The notes: a model not told the origin generated them from the sequence alone. DNA of 64,000 nucleotides from Microvirga arsenatis (GCF_009910705.1 NZ_JAAAXJ010000004.1:310001-374000); one strand, 5' to 3'; positions 25,875-35,520 are shown, numbered from the stretch's first letter. Made by a program: numbers and translations.

Positions 25875-26594
25875 TCACGGATGAAGCACCGGCGGAGGTC
25901 GCGAGAGGCCTTCGAAGCCCCTCAGGAGCGCCTCCTCCGATGGATCCTCCGCCACGAGGGTCTCGGCGCCTGCCGATGCCAGGGGCGCGGCCACATCGGC
26001 CGACAGGCAGAGATGAGGAAAGGCCCGGAGCCCGGCTGCCAGACCCGCCTCCTCCGCCAGCCGAACCACGAGATCCGCGCTCCGTCGGGAATAATGGAGC
26101 GCCGCTCCGATTTGGCCAGAGCGCAGAGCCTCCGCCGCGCGCTCCGGAAGGCGCTCGACGGCGCGCGCCTCGTAGGCCTGCCATGGGAGCAGGGTGAACC
26201 CGGCGGCACGCAGGGATGCGGCGGGTTCCTCCTTGTGGTGGCGGGCGGTCACGTGCAGGAGCGTCAGGCCGGACGGCAGCCGCTCGCGAATCAGGCGCGA
26301 CAGGGACACCGCGTCGCCCGCCGCCACGACAATCTCGGCAAAACCTGCCGTCCGCACCGCTTCGGCGGTGCGCTCGCCCACGGCGAAGACCGGCTTTTCC
26401 CGGTCGAGCGCGGCGAGGGCCTGCTGCGCATGGGCGCTGGTGACGATCAGCGCATCGTAAGCCGCCGCCGGAGCGGGCTCGCCGGTCGGCACGATCCGGG
26501 TGACGGGTGCCAGCACCGCCTCGTGGCCGCGGGCCTCGAGCTTTTGCGCCGTGCGCGCGGCATCCTCGGGAGAGCGGGTGACGAGAACCTGCAT
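25875..26594 (-). CDS. hemD: Uroporphyrinogen-III synthase
   Basis: 239 aa, cytoplasmic. It cyclises hydroxymethylbilane to uroporphyrinogen III, with inversion of ring D. This family is poorly conserved; the support is the N-terminal VLVTRSPEDAARTA, the inter-domain strand DALIVTSAHAQQAL and VFAVGERTAEAVRTAGF, plus the position just behind hemC. Start and hemC stop share one base (TGATG at 26592-26596), so they are translationally coupled. Length is normal. Confidence 0.9.
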   Translation of the reverse strand: MQVLVTRSPEDAARTAQKLEARGHEAVLAPVTRIVPTGEPAPAAAYDALIVTSAHAQQALAALDREKPVFAVGERTAEAVRTAGFAEIVVAAGDAVSLSRLIRERLPSGLTLLHVTARHHKEEPAASLRAAGFTLLPWQAYEARAVERLPERAAEALRSGQIGAALHYSRRSADLVVRLAEEAGLAAGLRAFPHLCLSADVAAPLASAGAETLVAEDPSEEALLRGFEGLSRPPPVLHP

Positions 26595-27520
26595 CAGGCG
26601 TTCAGGAACCCGGCTGGCATGCGCGCGCGCAGCTCGCTTCCGGCCTCACGCCCGAGGGCCACGGCGTCGTCCGGGGAACCGCGGCGCACGGCCTCCAGGC
26701 TCTCGGACCCGTCCGGGCGCAGCACGAGGCCGCGGATCTCGAGCTCGCCGCCGATGAGCCGCGCATGACCCGCGATCGGCGTCCGGCAGGAGCCGTCGAG
26801 AATCGTCAGGAAAGCCCGCTCGGCCGCGAGCGCCCGGCCGGTCGGCGCATCGAGAATGGGTTGAAGCGCCTCGCGCACCCGCTCGTCCCCGGCGCGGACG
26901 GCGATGGCGATGGCACCCTGCCCCACGGCCGGCAGGAAGTCGTCCGTCTCGAGAACAGCGGTCACGTGGTCGGTGAGCCCGAGACGGCGCAGGCCCGCCA
27001 TGGCGAGCAGCGTGGCGTCGACCTCGCCGCGCTCGAGCTTGGCGAGACGCGTCTGCACGTTGCCGCGCAGGAGGGTGACCCGGATATCGGGCCGCAGGCG
27101 GCGGATCTGCGCTTGGCGCCGCAGCGAAGCGGAGCCGACGACCGCACCCTGCGGCAGGTCGCCGATGCTCTTGAAGCGATGGCTGATGAAGGCGTCGCGT
27201 ACGTCCTCGCGCGGCAGGAAGCCTGCGATCGCGATGCCCTCCGGCAGGATGGTCGGGAGATCCTTGGCGGAGTGGACGGCGAGATCGATGGCGCCCTCGA
27301 GCAGCGCGATGTCGAGCTCCTTGGTGAAGAGCCCCTTGCCGCCCGCTTCCGAGAGGGGCCGGTCCTGGATGGCGTCGCCCGTGGTCTTGATGATCGACAG
27401 GGGCAGGTGCTCCACGGCCCAGCCATGGGCGGCGACCAGCCGGTCCTGCGTCTCGTGGGCCTGGGCCAGCGCCAGCGGGCTGCCCCGCGTCCCGATGACC
27501 AGGGTGGGTGAAGCGGCCAT
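26594..27520 (-). CDS. hemC: Porphobilinogen deaminase (hydroxymethylbilane synthase)
   Basis: 308 aa, cytoplasmic. It condenses four porphobilinogens into hydroxymethylbilane using a dipyrromethane cofactor bound to Cys245 in [13 protein letters not shown]. The catalytic Asp87 is in HSAKDLPT, and arginine-rich substrate-binding motifs [11 protein letters not shown] (10-20) and [14 protein letters not shown] (131-144) are intact. ATG at 27520 is chosen because the family starts right before the first beta strand; an in-frame start 39 codons earlier would reach almost to the tsaD start. It is divergent from tsaD with about 120 nt between them and heads the heme operon. Confidence 0.97.
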   Translation of the reverse strand: MAASPTLVIGTRGSPLALAQAHETQDRLVAAHGWAVEHLPLSIIKTTGDAIQDRPLSEAGGKGLFTKELDIALLEGAIDLAVHSAKDLPTILPEGIAIAGFLPREDVRDAFISHRFKSIGDLPQGAVVGSASLRRQAQIRRLRPDIRVTLLRGNVQTRLAKLERGEVDATLLAMAGLRRLGLTDHVTAVLETDDFLPAVGQGAIAIAVRAGDERVREALQPILDAPTGRALAAERAFLTILDGSCRTPIAGHARLIGGELEIRGLVLRPDGSESLEAVRRGSPDDAVALGREAGSELRARMPAGFLNA

Positions 27521-27555
27521 TCCGGTTCTGCTCTCCTGAAAAGCGATTTCGCTGT

Positions 27556-27590
27556 TTGATCTTGTGCGGCGGGGCGGACTATAGGGGGAG
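27556..27590 (+). promoter_or_regulatory. Possible sigma-70-type promoter of tsaD
   Basis: TTGATC (27556-27561) and CTATAG (27579-27584) are separated by 17 nt, close to the alphaproteobacterial vegetative consensus, and lie 58 nt before the tsaD start in the hemC-tsaD divergent region. Confidence 0.4.
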
Positions 27591-27642
27591 GAGGGCCGGG
27601 CCGGAAGTCCGGACAACACCTTAATTCGAGCAGCCACCGATC

Positions 27643-28698
27643 ATGCGCATTCTAGGCATCGAGACCACCTGCGACGAGACCGCGGCCGCCGTGGTGGGCG
27701 TCGGCTTCGACGGGCGCGGCGAGATCCTGTCCAACGAGGTCCTGAGCCAGATCGCCGAGCACGCCCGCTATGGCGGCGTGGTGCCGGAGATCGCGGCGCG
27801 TGCCCATGTGGAGGTGATCGACCGCCTGATCGCCCGCGCCCTGAAGAACGCGAACTGCTCCGTGAGGGACCTCGACGGCATCGCGGTGGCTGCCGGCCCC
27901 GGCCTCATCGGCGGCGTGCTGGTGGGGCTCACCACGGCAAAGGCCATCGCGCTCGTCACGCGCAAGCCCCTGATGGCGGTGAACCATCTCGAAGCGCACG
28001 CGCTCACCGCGCGGCTCACCGACGGCATCGGCTTTCCCTACCTGCTGCTGCTCGCCTCCGGCGGCCACACCCAGCTCGTGGCGGTGCGCGGCGTGGGCGA
28101 TTACGTGCGGCTCGGCACCACCATCGACGACGCCATCGGCGAGGCCTTCGACAAGGTCGCCAAGATGCTGGGGCTGCCCTATCCCGGCGGGCCGCATGTG
28201 GAGCGCGAGGCAGCCAAGGGGAATCCCGAGCGCTTCGCCTTCCCGCGTCCCATGCAGGGCAGGCCCGAGCCGAACTTCTCCCTGTCGGGCCTCAAGACCG
28301 CCGTGCGGATCGAGGCGGAGCGGATCGCTCCGCTCACCGCCAGCGACATCGCCGACCTCTGCGCCAGCTTCCAGGCCGCCATCGTCGACGTGGTGGTGGA
28401 CCGCACCCGCGTCGGGCTTCGCGCCTTCCGCGAGATCGCCGGCCATCCGGCGGCCCTCGTGGTGGCGGGCGGCGTCGCCGCCAACGGGGGCATGCGCCAG
28501 GGGCTGCAGCGGCTCGCCGTCGAAGCCGGCCTCAAGCTCGTGGCGCCGCCGCTCCACCTGTGCGGCGACAACGGCGCCATGATCGCCTGGGCGGGTCTCG
28601 AGCGCATGCGCCTCGGCCTCATCGACGACATCGGAGCCCCCGCCCGCGCCCGCTGGCCCCTCGACACCAGCCGCGACGAGGCGGGAGCGAAGGCGTGA
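27643..28698 (+). CDS. tsaD: tRNA N6-adenosine threonylcarbamoyltransferase
   Basis: 351 aa, cytoplasmic. It transfers threonylcarbamoyl from TC-AMP to A37 of ANN-decoding tRNAs as part of the TsaBDE complex. The ASKHA fold motifs [16 protein letters not shown] (3-18) and ASGGHTQLV are present, and the metal ligands H115 and H119 sit in NHLEAHA. The late motif [15 protein letters not shown] provides the last metal ligand. Length is standard. It is divergent from hemC and followed, after a repeat element, by gpsA. The hemC/tsaD/gpsA neighbourhood is common in Rhizobiales. Confidence 0.97.
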   Translation: MRILGIETTCDETAAAVVGVGFDGRGEILSNEVLSQIAEHARYGGVVPEIAARAHVEVIDRLIARALKNANCSVRDLDGIAVAAGPGLIGGVLVGLTTAKAIALVTRKPLMAVNHLEAHALTARLTDGIGFPYLLLLASGGHTQLVAVRGVGDYVRLGTTIDDAIGEAFDKVAKMLGLPYPGGPHVEREAAKGNPERFAFPRPMQGRPEPNFSLSGLKTAVRIEAERIAPLTASDIADLCASFQAAIVDVVVDRTRVGLRAFREIAGHPAALVVAGGVAANGGMRQGLQRLAVEAGLKLVAPPLHLCGDNGAMIAWAGLERMRLGLIDDIGAPARARWPLDTSRDEAGAKA

Positions 28699-28745
28699 CA
28701 TGGTCGTTGCACAAGACTATCCCATAAAAGTTGAGGCGGGTGTTT

Positions 28746-28900
28746 CCCTCCCCCTTGCGGGGAGGGATGAAGGGTGGGGGTCGCAAAGTCCGAGCTCGGG
28801 CTTCATTCGGAGGGCATGCGATCGCTACAGCGCACATCTCGTCTCTCGCTCACCCGGTCGAACCACCCCCACCCCTACCCCTCCCCGCAAGGGGGAGGGG
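28746..28900. repeat. Intergenic palindromic repeat family 1, copy a
   Basis: The left arm CCCTCCCCCTTGCGGGGAG (from 28746) continues with AGGGTGGGGGTCGCAAAGTC. The right arm, near 28863-28900, is its inverted copy (CCACCCCCACCCCT, then CTCCCCGCAAGGGGGAGGG). Each arm can form a small hairpin, and the two arms can pair with one another. It lies 47 nt behind tsaD. Three more copies occur in the window. Confidence 0.85.
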
Positions 28901-28977
28901 ATGACCGCGGCGGCCTTTTCGAGCCAAGCCATCAGGATGAGGTCGGCGGGTGAGAGCATCGACCGACAGGCTGTGAA

Positions 28978-29973
28978 ATGACAGCACAGGTTCAACCCAT
29001 CGGCATCGCCGGAGCCGGAGCCTGGGGGACGGCGCTCGCCAACGCAGCCGCCGCAGCGGGCCGCGACGTGGTGCTCTGGATGCGCTCGCCCGAGCAGGCG
29101 GCAACCCTCGCGGCAACGCGCGCCAACGAACGCTGCCTGCCCGGCGTGAGGCTTCACGAGCGCATCCGCCCGACCGCCGAACTCGCCGCTCTGGCCTCGA
29201 CCCGTGCGGTTCTTCTCGTCACGCCTGCGCAGACGACGCGGGACATGAGCACGGCCCTTGCTTCCGTTCTGCCCGTGGCAGCGCCGCTGGTGCTCTGCGC
29301 CAAGGGCATCGAGCGAGGCACCAACGCCTTTCTCTGCGACGTGGTGGAAGAGGTGCGCCCCGGTGCGCCCGTCGCCGTGCTGTCCGGCCCGAGCTTCGCC
29401 CATGACGTGGCGCGCGGGCTGCCGACAGCCGTGACCCTCGCCTCCCGCGACGCGGCTCTGGCCGAGGCGCTGGCCAACGCCCTCTCCGGCCCGACGCTGC
29501 GCGTCTACCACCGGGACGACGTGCGCGGGGTCGAGATCGGCGGGGCGGCGAAGAACGTGCTGGCCATCGCCTGCGGCGCCGTCGCCGGCAGGGGCCTCGG
29601 CGAGAGCGCCAAGGCTGCCCTGATCGCCCGCGGCTTCGCCGAGCTCCTGCGCTTCGCCCGCGCCTATGGGGCCAAGCCCGAGACCCTGATGGGGCTCTCG
29701 GGCCTCGGCGACCTGGTGCTCACCTGCTCCACGGCGCAATCGCGCAACTTCGCCTTCGGCCAGCGCCTCGGTCGGGGCCTGAGCGTCGAGGAGGCCGCCG
29801 GCGGCAAGCTGGTGGAGGGCGCCGCCACCGCAGGCGCCCTGGTGGCGCTGGCGCGCGCAAAAGGCGTCGACATGCCGATCGCGGAAGCCGTGGAGAACAT
29901 CCTGAACGGCGCATGGAACCTCAAGGAGGCGGTCGATGCGCTCATGAACCGTCCCATCAAGCCCGAGCATTGA
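28978..29973 (+). CDS. gpsA: Glycerol-3-phosphate dehydrogenase [NAD(P)+]
   Basis: 331 aa, cytoplasmic. It reduces dihydroxyacetone phosphate to sn-glycerol 3-phosphate for phospholipid synthesis. The Rossmann motif GIAGAGAWGTALA lies at residues 9-21, the conserved CAKGIE and LSGPSFAHDVARGLPTA segments are present, and the catalytic lysine is in GGAAKNVLAIACG. The C-terminal domain carries GLSGLGDLVLTC. Length is typical. It starts after repeat copy a and is followed by the EVE-domain gene 13 nt downstream. Confidence 0.97.
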   Translation: MTAQVQPIGIAGAGAWGTALANAAAAAGRDVVLWMRSPEQAATLAATRANERCLPGVRLHERIRPTAELAALASTRAVLLVTPAQTTRDMSTALASVLPVAAPLVLCAKGIERGTNAFLCDVVEEVRPGAPVAVLSGPSFAHDVARGLPTAVTLASRDAALAEALANALSGPTLRVYHRDDVRGVEIGGAAKNVLAIACGAVAGRGLGESAKAALIARGFAELLRFARAYGAKPETLMGLSGLGDLVLTCSTAQSRNFAFGQRLGRGLSVEEAAGGKLVEGAATAGALVALARAKGVDMPIAEAVENILNGAWNLKEAVDALMNRPIKPEH

Positions 29974-29986
29974 GTCGAGAGTAGAA

Positions 29987-30400
29987 ATGGCCCGCTGGCT
30001 CTACAAGTCCGAACCCTCCGTCTGGTCCTGGGACCAGCAGGTTGCCCAAGGCGCGAAAGGCACCCATTGGAACGGCGTGCGCAACCACGTCGCCAAGCAG
30101 AACCTGATGGCGATGAAGCTGGGCGAGCAGGGCTTCTTCTATCATTCGAACGAGGGCAAGGCGGTGGTCGGCATCGTCGAGGTGATCCGGGAATACTACC
30201 CCGACCACACGGACGAGACGGGCAAGTTCGGCATGGTGGACATCAAGGCCGTGAAGGCCCTTCCGAAGCCGGTGACCCTGGACGCGATCAAGAAGCAGCC
30301 CGGCCTCGAAAAGATGATCCTCGTCAACAATTCCCGCCTCTCGGTGCAGCCGGTGACGGACGAGGAATGGGAGATCGTGTGCCGGATGGGCGGGCTCTAG
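29987..30400 (+). CDS. EVE-domain protein
   Basis: 137 aa, cytoplasmic, made wholly of one EVE (PUA-like) domain. WLYKSEPSVWSW at the start, HWNGVRNHVAKQNLMAMK, GEQGFFYHSNE and VGIVEVIREYYPD are characteristic. EVE domains are related to YTH and ASCH folds and are thought to bind modified nucleotides in RNA or DNA. It lies 13 nt behind gpsA, probably in the same transcript. No restriction or defence genes flank it, so a housekeeping RNA-linked role is more likely than a defence one; this is inference. Confidence 0.93.
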   Translation: MARWLYKSEPSVWSWDQQVAQGAKGTHWNGVRNHVAKQNLMAMKLGEQGFFYHSNEGKAVVGIVEVIREYYPDHTDETGKFGMVDIKAVKALPKPVTLDAIKKQPGLEKMILVNNSRLSVQPVTDEEWEIVCRMGGL

Positions 30401-30439
30401 GAAACCTTGTATCATGATCCCTCCTTGAGGGTCTGAAGA

Positions 30440-30850
30440 ATGCCTGACATCGATTATCTTGCGATCATCTTGGCAGCCGTCGCCGCATGGCTCACCGGGG
30501 CGGTCTGGTACACGGCCCTAGGGAAGCCTTGGATGGCGGCCCTCGGAAAGTCCCGTGAGGAACTGATCGGCCCGACCGGCAGGCCACCGGCGGGTCCCTT
30601 CATCATCGCCTTCGCCGCCGAATTGGTGATGGCGTTCGTGCTTGCCGTTCTCCTGGTCCAGATCGGATCACCGACCCTCGGCAGCGGGATCGCCACAGGC
30701 TTTCTGGCGTGGCTCGGCTTCGTCGCCACCAGCATGGTCGTGAATCATGCCTATAGCGGAGCGCGCCCGATGCTGACCGTCATCGACAGCGGCCACTGGC
30801 TGGCTGTGCTCCTGGTCGAGGGAGCTGTCATCGGTGCATTCGGCTCTTGA
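30440..30850 (+). CDS. DUF1761-like membrane protein
   Basis: 136 aa with four hydrophobic helices (about 5-24, 50-70, 75-100 and 108-132). The pattern YLAIILAAVAAWLTGAVWYT followed by LGKPWMAALGKSREEL is typical of DUF1761 integral membrane proteins. Function is unknown. It lies 39 nt behind the EVE gene and may belong to the gpsA transcript. Confidence 0.82.
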   Translation: MPDIDYLAIILAAVAAWLTGAVWYTALGKPWMAALGKSREELIGPTGRPPAGPFIIAFAAELVMAFVLAVLLVQIGSPTLGSGIATGFLAWLGFVATSMVVNHAYSGARPMLTVIDSGHWLAVLLVEGAVIGAFGS

Positions 30851-30971
30851 GGGCCTGAGCCCCCGAAAGTAGCAAAGACCAAAGTCCGATCCCGGCCCCG
30901 CTTGCCCGAAGCCTCTCTCTTTCCGTAAATCTAGCGCTAAATTCATCCCGCAAGCGTCTGGGAGAAGCGCC

Positions 30972-32930
30972 ATGGAAGAGAAGATCTACGACGTGCCGTC
31001 AGAGTGGACCCACCGCGCCTATCTGGACGACGCAGGCTACCGGGCGAAGTACGAGGCTTCGGTCAAGGACCCGGAGGCCTTCTGGGCCGAGGAAGCCAGG
31101 CGCATCCACTGGTTCAAGGCCCCGACCCGGATCAAGAACACCCATTTCGGCCCCGATACCGTCTCGATCCGCTGGTTCGAGGACGGCGTCACCAACGTGG
31201 CCTATAACTGCATCGACCGGCACCTCCACACCCGCGGCGACCAGGTCGCCATCATCTGGGAGGGCGACGACCCGTCGGAATCGAAGAAGATCACCTACCG
31301 CGAGCTCTATGCGGAGGTGAACCGCATGGCCAACATCATGCGCAACCGCGGCGTCGCCAAGGGCGACCGGGTCACGATCTACATGCCGATGATCCCGGAA
31401 GCCGCCTATGCGATGCTCGCCTGCGCCAGGCTCGGCGCCATCCATTCCGTGGTGTTCGGCGGCTTCTCGCCGGATTCGCTTGCCAGCCGCATCCAGGACG
31501 CCAAGTCCGCCTTCATCGTCACCGCCGACGAGGGCCTGCGCGGCGGCCGCAAGGTTCCGTTGAAGGTGAACGTGGACGCCGCCATCGAGCGGGTCGGCGC
31601 GGGCGTGGTCGACCACGTGCTGGTGGTGCGCCGCACGGGCGGCGCCGTGAACATGGTGCCGGGCCGCGACGTCTACTATCACGAGGCCGCGGCGCAGGTT
31701 TCCGACGAGTGCCCCTACGAGGAGATGAACGCGGAGGACCCGCTCTTCATTCTCTACACCTCCGGCTCGACCGGCGCGCCGAAGGGCGTGCTGCACACCA
31801 CCGGCGGCTATCTCGTCTATGCCTCGATGACGCACCAATACGTCTTCGACTACCACGACGGCGACATCTACTGGTGCACCGCGGATGTGGGCTGGGTGAC
31901 GGGCCATTCCTACATCCTCTACGGACCGCTGGCGAACGGCGCCACGACGCTCATGTTCGAGGGCGTGCCGACCTATCCGTCGATCTCCCGCTTCTGGGAG
32001 GTGATCGACAAGCATCAGGTCAACATCTTCTACACCGCGCCCACCGCGATCCGCTCGCTCATGCAGGCGGGCGAGGAGCCGGTGAAGAAGACCTCGCGCA
32101 AGTCGCTTCGCCTGCTCGGCTCCGTGGGCGAGCCGATCAATCCGGAAGCCTGGGAATGGTATCACCGGGTGGTGGGCGACGGCCGCTGCCCCATCGTCGA
32201 CACCTGGTGGCAGACGGAGACCGGCGGCATCCTGATCACGCCGCTGCCCGGCGCCACGAAGCTCAAGCCCGGCTCTGCCACCCGTCCGTTCTTCGGCGTG
32301 GAGCCGCAGGTGGTGGATGCGGACGGAAAGGTGCTGGAGGGGGCCTGCGAGGGCAATCTGGTGATCGCCGATTCCTGGCCGGGGCAGATGCGCACGGTCT
32401 ACGGCGACCATGAGCGCTTCGTGCAGACCTACTTCTCCACCTATCCCGGAAAGTACTTCACTGGCGACGGCTGCCGCCGGGACGCCGACGGCTATTACTG
32501 GATCACGGGCCGCGTGGACGACGTGATCAACGTCTCCGGCCACCGCATGGGCACGGCGGAGGTGGAATCCGCGCTGGTGGCCCATCCGAAGGTGTCGGAA
32601 GCGGCGGTCGTGGGCTACCCGCACGACATCAAGGGCCAGGGCATCTACGCCTATGTGACCCTGATGGCCGGCGAGGAGCCCTCGGAGGACCTGCGCAAGG
32701 AGCTGGTGGCCTGGGTGCGCAAGGAAATCGGCCCCATCGCCTCGCCGGACCTGATCCAGTTCGCACCAAGCCTGCCCAAGACCCGCTCGGGAAAAATCAT
32801 GCGCCGAATCCTGCGCAAGATCGCCGAGGACGAGTTCGGCTCGCTCGGCGACACCTCCACGCTGGCCGATCCCACCGTGGTCGACGACCTGATCAACAAC
32901 CGCCAGAACAAGCGCACGCAGGCGGCTTGA
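30972..32930 (+). CDS. acs: Acetate-CoA ligase (acetyl-CoA synthetase)
   Basis: 652 aa, cytoplasmic, full length. It activates acetate to acetyl-CoA through acetyl-AMP. The adenylate-forming P-loop motif is [19 protein letters not shown], the A5-type core is [10 protein letters not shown], hinge and A8 motifs are [20 protein letters not shown], and the acetylation-controlled catalytic lysine is in [17 protein letters not shown] at 30972 has a GGGAGAAG ribosome-binding site. It has its own upstream gap of 121 nt, and a compound repeat follows its stop. Regulation by ScfR or by lysine acetylation is possible but not shown by the sequence. Confidence 0.97.
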   Translation: MEEKIYDVPSEWTHRAYLDDAGYRAKYEASVKDPEAFWAEEARRIHWFKAPTRIKNTHFGPDTVSIRWFEDGVTNVAYNCIDRHLHTRGDQVAIIWEGDDPSESKKITYRELYAEVNRMANIMRNRGVAKGDRVTIYMPMIPEAAYAMLACARLGAIHSVVFGGFSPDSLASRIQDAKSAFIVTADEGLRGGRKVPLKVNVDAAIERVGAGVVDHVLVVRRTGGAVNMVPGRDVYYHEAAAQVSDECPYEEMNAEDPLFILYTSGSTGAPKGVLHTTGGYLVYASMTHQYVFDYHDGDIYWCTADVGWVTGHSYILYGPLANGATTLMFEGVPTYPSISRFWEVIDKHQVNIFYTAPTAIRSLMQAGEEPVKKTSRKSLRLLGSVGEPINPEAWEWYHRVVGDGRCPIVDTWWQTETGGILITPLPGATKLKPGSATRPFFGVEPQVVDADGKVLEGACEGNLVIADSWPGQMRTVYGDHERFVQTYFSTYPGKYFTGDGCRRDADGYYWITGRVDDVINVSGHRMGTAEVESALVAHPKVSEAAVVGYPHDIKGQGIYAYVTLMAGEEPSEDLRKELVAWVRKEIGPIASPDLIQFAPSLPKTRSGKIMRRILRKIAEDEFGSLGDTSTLADPTVVDDLINNRQNKRTQAA

Positions 32931-32949
32931 GCGATCGAAGCGGCTTCTT

Positions 32950-33163
32950 CCCTCCCCCTTGCGGGGAGGGCCAGGGTGGGGGTCGGGACGGTGGAGCGCG
33001 GCTCTCGATGACCCCCTCCACGTCATCACCGGCCTTGTGCCGGTGATCCCGATGCGAAAAGCGCCGCGCCTCACAGGATCGGGATGGCCGGGACAGGCCA
33101 TGACGGAAAGGTCTCACCCAGTCTGACCACCCCCACCCCTACCCCTCCCCGCAAGGGGGAGGG
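32950..33163. repeat. Intergenic palindromic repeat family 1, copy b, with nested family 2 element
   Basis: The two arms match copy a (left CCCTCCCCCTTGCGGGGAG from 32950, right CTCCCCGCAAGGGGGAGGG ending 33163). They are separated by a longer spacer that contains a family 2 element (33021-33105). It begins 19 nt behind the acs stop. The whole gap 32931-33263 holds nothing else that was recognised. Confidence 0.85.
33021..33105. repeat. Intergenic palindromic repeat family 2, copy 1
   Basis: CACCGGCCTTGTGCCGGTGA forms a hairpin, followed by TCCCGATGCGAAAAGCGC and, after a short spacer, GATCGGGATGGCCGGGACAG with GGCCATGAC. The second copy at 51401-51484 has the same order. It sits inside family 1 copy b. 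Confidence 0.75.
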
Positions 33164-33263
33164 AAGCGGCGCCTCACCCGGGATGACGTTCCCACACATA
33201 CGGGAACCGTAGCCTTATCTCCCGCGTCTCACCCTCACCCGTTTCCGCAGGAGGGTTCGAGAC

Positions 33264-33767
33264 ATGAGCATCCGCGCCGCTTTCACCCTGGCCACCATCC
33301 TCGGCATCGCCGTCACCCCGACAGTATCCGCCCGCGAGGTCGTGCCGTTCGAGGGCCGCGTCTCGGCCGGAACCATCGTCATCAAGACCGGCGAACGCCG
33401 GCTCTACTACGTGCGCGGCGACGGGACGGCGCTTCGCTACCGGGTGGCGGTGGGCAAGCCGGGCAAGCAGTGGTTCGGGGAGGCGCAGATCGACGGCAAA
33501 TACGTGAGGCCCGCCTGGTCGCCGCCGGCGGAGGTGAAGCGCGACAACCCGCGCCTGCCGGACGTGATCCCCGGCGGCGCGCCCAACAACCCCATGGGCG
33601 CGCGGGCGCTGACCCTCAACCTCGACGAATACGCCATCCACGGCACCAACCGCCCGAGCTCCATCGGCACCTTCGCGTCCTACGGCTGCATCCGCATGCT
33701 CAACGAGGACATCGTGGACCTCTACGACCAGGTGAGCATCGGCACGCGGGTGGTGGTGGTGCCATAA
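33264..33767 (+). CDS. L,D-transpeptidase (YkuD family)
   Basis: 167 aa, exported by a signal peptide ending near TVSA (residue 23). The YkuD catalytic region reads AIHGTNRPSSIGTFASYGCI followed by RMLNEDIVDLYD; the nucleophile is the Cys of SYGC, where most homologues have SHGC. It links or modifies peptidoglycan through meso-diaminopimelate, or attaches outer-membrane proteins. A short protein like this has no binding domain besides the catalytic one. It starts just behind repeat copy b and is followed, in opposite direction, by the sigma factor gene. Confidence 0.92.
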   Translation: MSIRAAFTLATILGIAVTPTVSAREVVPFEGRVSAGTIVIKTGERRLYYVRGDGTALRYRVAVGKPGKQWFGEAQIDGKYVRPAWSPPAEVKRDNPRLPDVIPGGAPNNPMGARALTLNLDEYAIHGTNRPSSIGTFASYGCIRMLNEDIVDLYDQVSIGTRVVVVP

Positions 33768-33872
33768 GCGCAAAATGCGCCTGCGGCAGGCCTGATGGAC
33801 CGCGGGCGCGCCTGGAGGCGAGCGAACAGCCGGAGCAGGCCTTCTCCGGGTGCCCGAATGGCCGAAGGTTCC

Positions 33873-34751
33873 TCAGTTCGCGAGAGCTACAAGGTGCCGG
33901 AGCTTTTCGGGATTGCGGACGATGTATATCCCGACGATGCGGCCGTCCTCGATGTCGAGGGCTGTGGTCTGGACCACACCGTCCGCCTCAAGGGTGACGA
34001 AACCCGGCAATCCGTTGATCAGACCCTTGTAAAGAAGCGGCGGCAATCGGCCCTCATTCTTTCGAGCCACGCCCATGAACAGGCCTGAAACCCTGCGGAA
34101 GCCGAAGAGCGGGTTGAGAGCCGCATTCCGGATGCCTCCGCCGTCGGTATAGGAAACGACGTTCTCCGCCAGGAGGTTGCGCAGCGCAGACAGGTCGCCG
34201 CTGCGCGAAGCTGCGAAGAAGGCATCGGTCATCCGCTCGCCCTCCCTTCGATCGATGGGATAGCGGGGGCGCTCGGCACGAACGTTCTTCCTGGCGCGCG
34301 CTGCCAGCTGGCGGCAGGCGGCGGGATCCCTGTCGAGGGTCGCGGCGATCTCGTCGAAGCCGAGGCCGAAGACGTCGTGCAGGAGGAAGGCCGCGCGCTC
34401 CAGGGGCGACAGGCGTTCGAGCGCCATCATCAGCGTCAGGGAGAGATCCTCGCCTTTATCCTCCTCGTCACCGGTTTCCAGAACCGGCTCCGGCAGCCAA
34501 GGCCCGATATAGGTCTCGCGCTTCACCCTTGCCGATTTGAGGATGTCGAGGCACAGGCGCGTGACGGTCTTGGACAGGAAGGCCCCCGGTTCGCGGATCA
34601 TGTTTCGATCCGTCTGGTGCCAGCGGATATAGGCCTCCTGCACCACGTCCTCGGCCTCCGCGATGGAGCCGAGCATCCGGTAGGCGAGGCGGACCAGCCC
34701 CGGCCTGAGAGGCTGGAACTGGTCCGCGGCGTTGCCCTCAGGCGGCCGCAC
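33873..34751 (-). CDS. ECF RNA polymerase sigma factor, ECF41/SigJ-like
   Basis: 292 aa. Region 2 (about 20-85: GLVRLAYRMLGSIAEAEDVV) and region 4 (about 110-165: LSPLERAAFLLHDVFGLGF) are followed by a C-terminal SnoaL-like domain (about 175-290). GPWLPEP between regions 2 and 4 and NPEKL near the end are ECF41 signatures; the SnoaL-like part regulates the sigma factor in place of a separate anti-sigma. The start is GTG at 34751, overlapping the carboxymuconolactone-decarboxylase-like gene upstream by 14 nt. Such genes are usually encoded next to ECF41 factors and are their likely targets. Confidence 0.92.
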   Translation of the reverse strand: MRPPEGNAADQFQPLRPGLVRLAYRMLGSIAEAEDVVQEAYIRWHQTDRNMIREPGAFLSKTVTRLCLDILKSARVKRETYIGPWLPEPVLETGDEEDKGEDLSLTLMMALERLSPLERAAFLLHDVFGLGFDEIAATLDRDPAACRQLAARARKNVRAERPRYPIDRREGERMTDAFFAASRSGDLSALRNLLAENVVSYTDGGGIRNAALNPLFGFRRVSGLFMGVARKNEGRLPPLLYKGLINGLPGFVTLEADGVVQTTALDIEDGRIVGIYIVRNPEKLRHLVALAN

Positions 34752-35199
34752 GGCTCGCCTCGACCGGATGGACGGACCGGAAGCCGATGGCCAGGCGGTT
34801 CCAGGCGTTGATGGCGCCGATCAGCAGTGTCAGATTGACCTGCTCGACAGGGGTGAAGTGCCGGCTGAGCTCCGCATAATCCTCATCGGGAGCGTGGGTC
34901 TCGGCCACCAGGGTCAGGGCCTCGGTCCAGGCGAGAGCCGCCCGCTCACGGCCGCTGTAGAGGGGCGATTCCCGCCAGGCAGAGAGGAGATAAAGCCGCT
35001 CTTCGCTCTCGCCGTTGGCCCGCGCATCCTTGGTGTGCATATGGATGCAATAGGCGCAGCCGTTGATCTGCGAGGCGCGGGTCTTCACCAGCTCGATCAG
35101 GCTGTGCTCCAGACCGCTCTTCTTGAGGGTCTCTTCCAACTCCAGCATCGGCTTCAGGGAGCTGGGGGCGACTTCGAAGGGGATCAACCGGGCTTTCAT
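34738..35199 (-). CDS. Carboxymuconolactone decarboxylase/AhpD-like protein
   Basis: 153 aa, all-helical, cytoplasmic. The redox-active CxxC with its histidines, CAYCIHMH, follows LVKTRASQINGCAYC, and the C-terminal INAWNRLAIGF matches AhpD-like proteins. It probably works as a peroxide-linked disulfide reductase or similar oxidoreductase. It lies upstream of and overlaps the ECF41 sigma factor gene, the partner gene type expected for that sigma class. A TCATCG region ahead of its start is AT-richer and may hold the ECF promoter; it was not resolved. Confidence 0.9.
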   Translation of the reverse strand: MKARLIPFEVAPSSLKPMLELEETLKKSGLEHSLIELVKTRASQINGCAYCIHMHTKDARANGESEERLYLLSAWRESPLYSGRERAALAWTEALTLVAETHAPDEDYAELSRHFTPVEQVNLTLLIGAINAWNRLAIGFRSVHPVEASRAAA

Positions 35200-35283
35200 C
35201 GTCCTAAGTCCTCATGCGTCGTGTTGCTGACGACGATAAGACGAGACGGGAGGCCCGGATGTGACATGCGGCCCCGAAATTTT

Positions 35284-35520
35284 TTAGAAGTCGCTCGCCA
35301 GGCCCTTCACCTCCCAGTCCTCGTAGCGCACGGGCTCGAGGCCGCCTCGGCCCTGAAGCTCCTTCTCCCTGGCGATCTCGGCCGCACGGGCATCGATCTC
35401 CTGGCGACGCTGCGCCGCCTCCTCCAGGGCCCGCTGGGCGGCCGGGGTGAGGGTCTTGCCGGGGGCCGCACCCTCGACGGGACGGGACGGGACGGGATCG
35501 GAAGTGTCGTTCGTGCTCAT
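35284..35520 (-). CDS. DUF1674 protein (SDHAF4-like)
   Basis: 78 aa, soluble. The C-terminal [16 protein letters not shown] is the diagnostic end of the DUF1674/SDHAF4 family, which helps assemble flavinylated succinate dehydrogenase. The N-terminal half is low-complexity and charged. In many alphaproteobacteria this gene lies beside htpX and rsmB, and here it is divergent from htpX with 104 nt between them. Function in bacteria is inferred from the mitochondrial homologue. Confidence 0.85.
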   Translation of the reverse strand: MSTNDTSDPVPSRPVEGAAPGKTLTPAAQRALEEAAQRRQEIDARAAEIAREKELQGRGGLEPVRYEDWEVKGLASDF

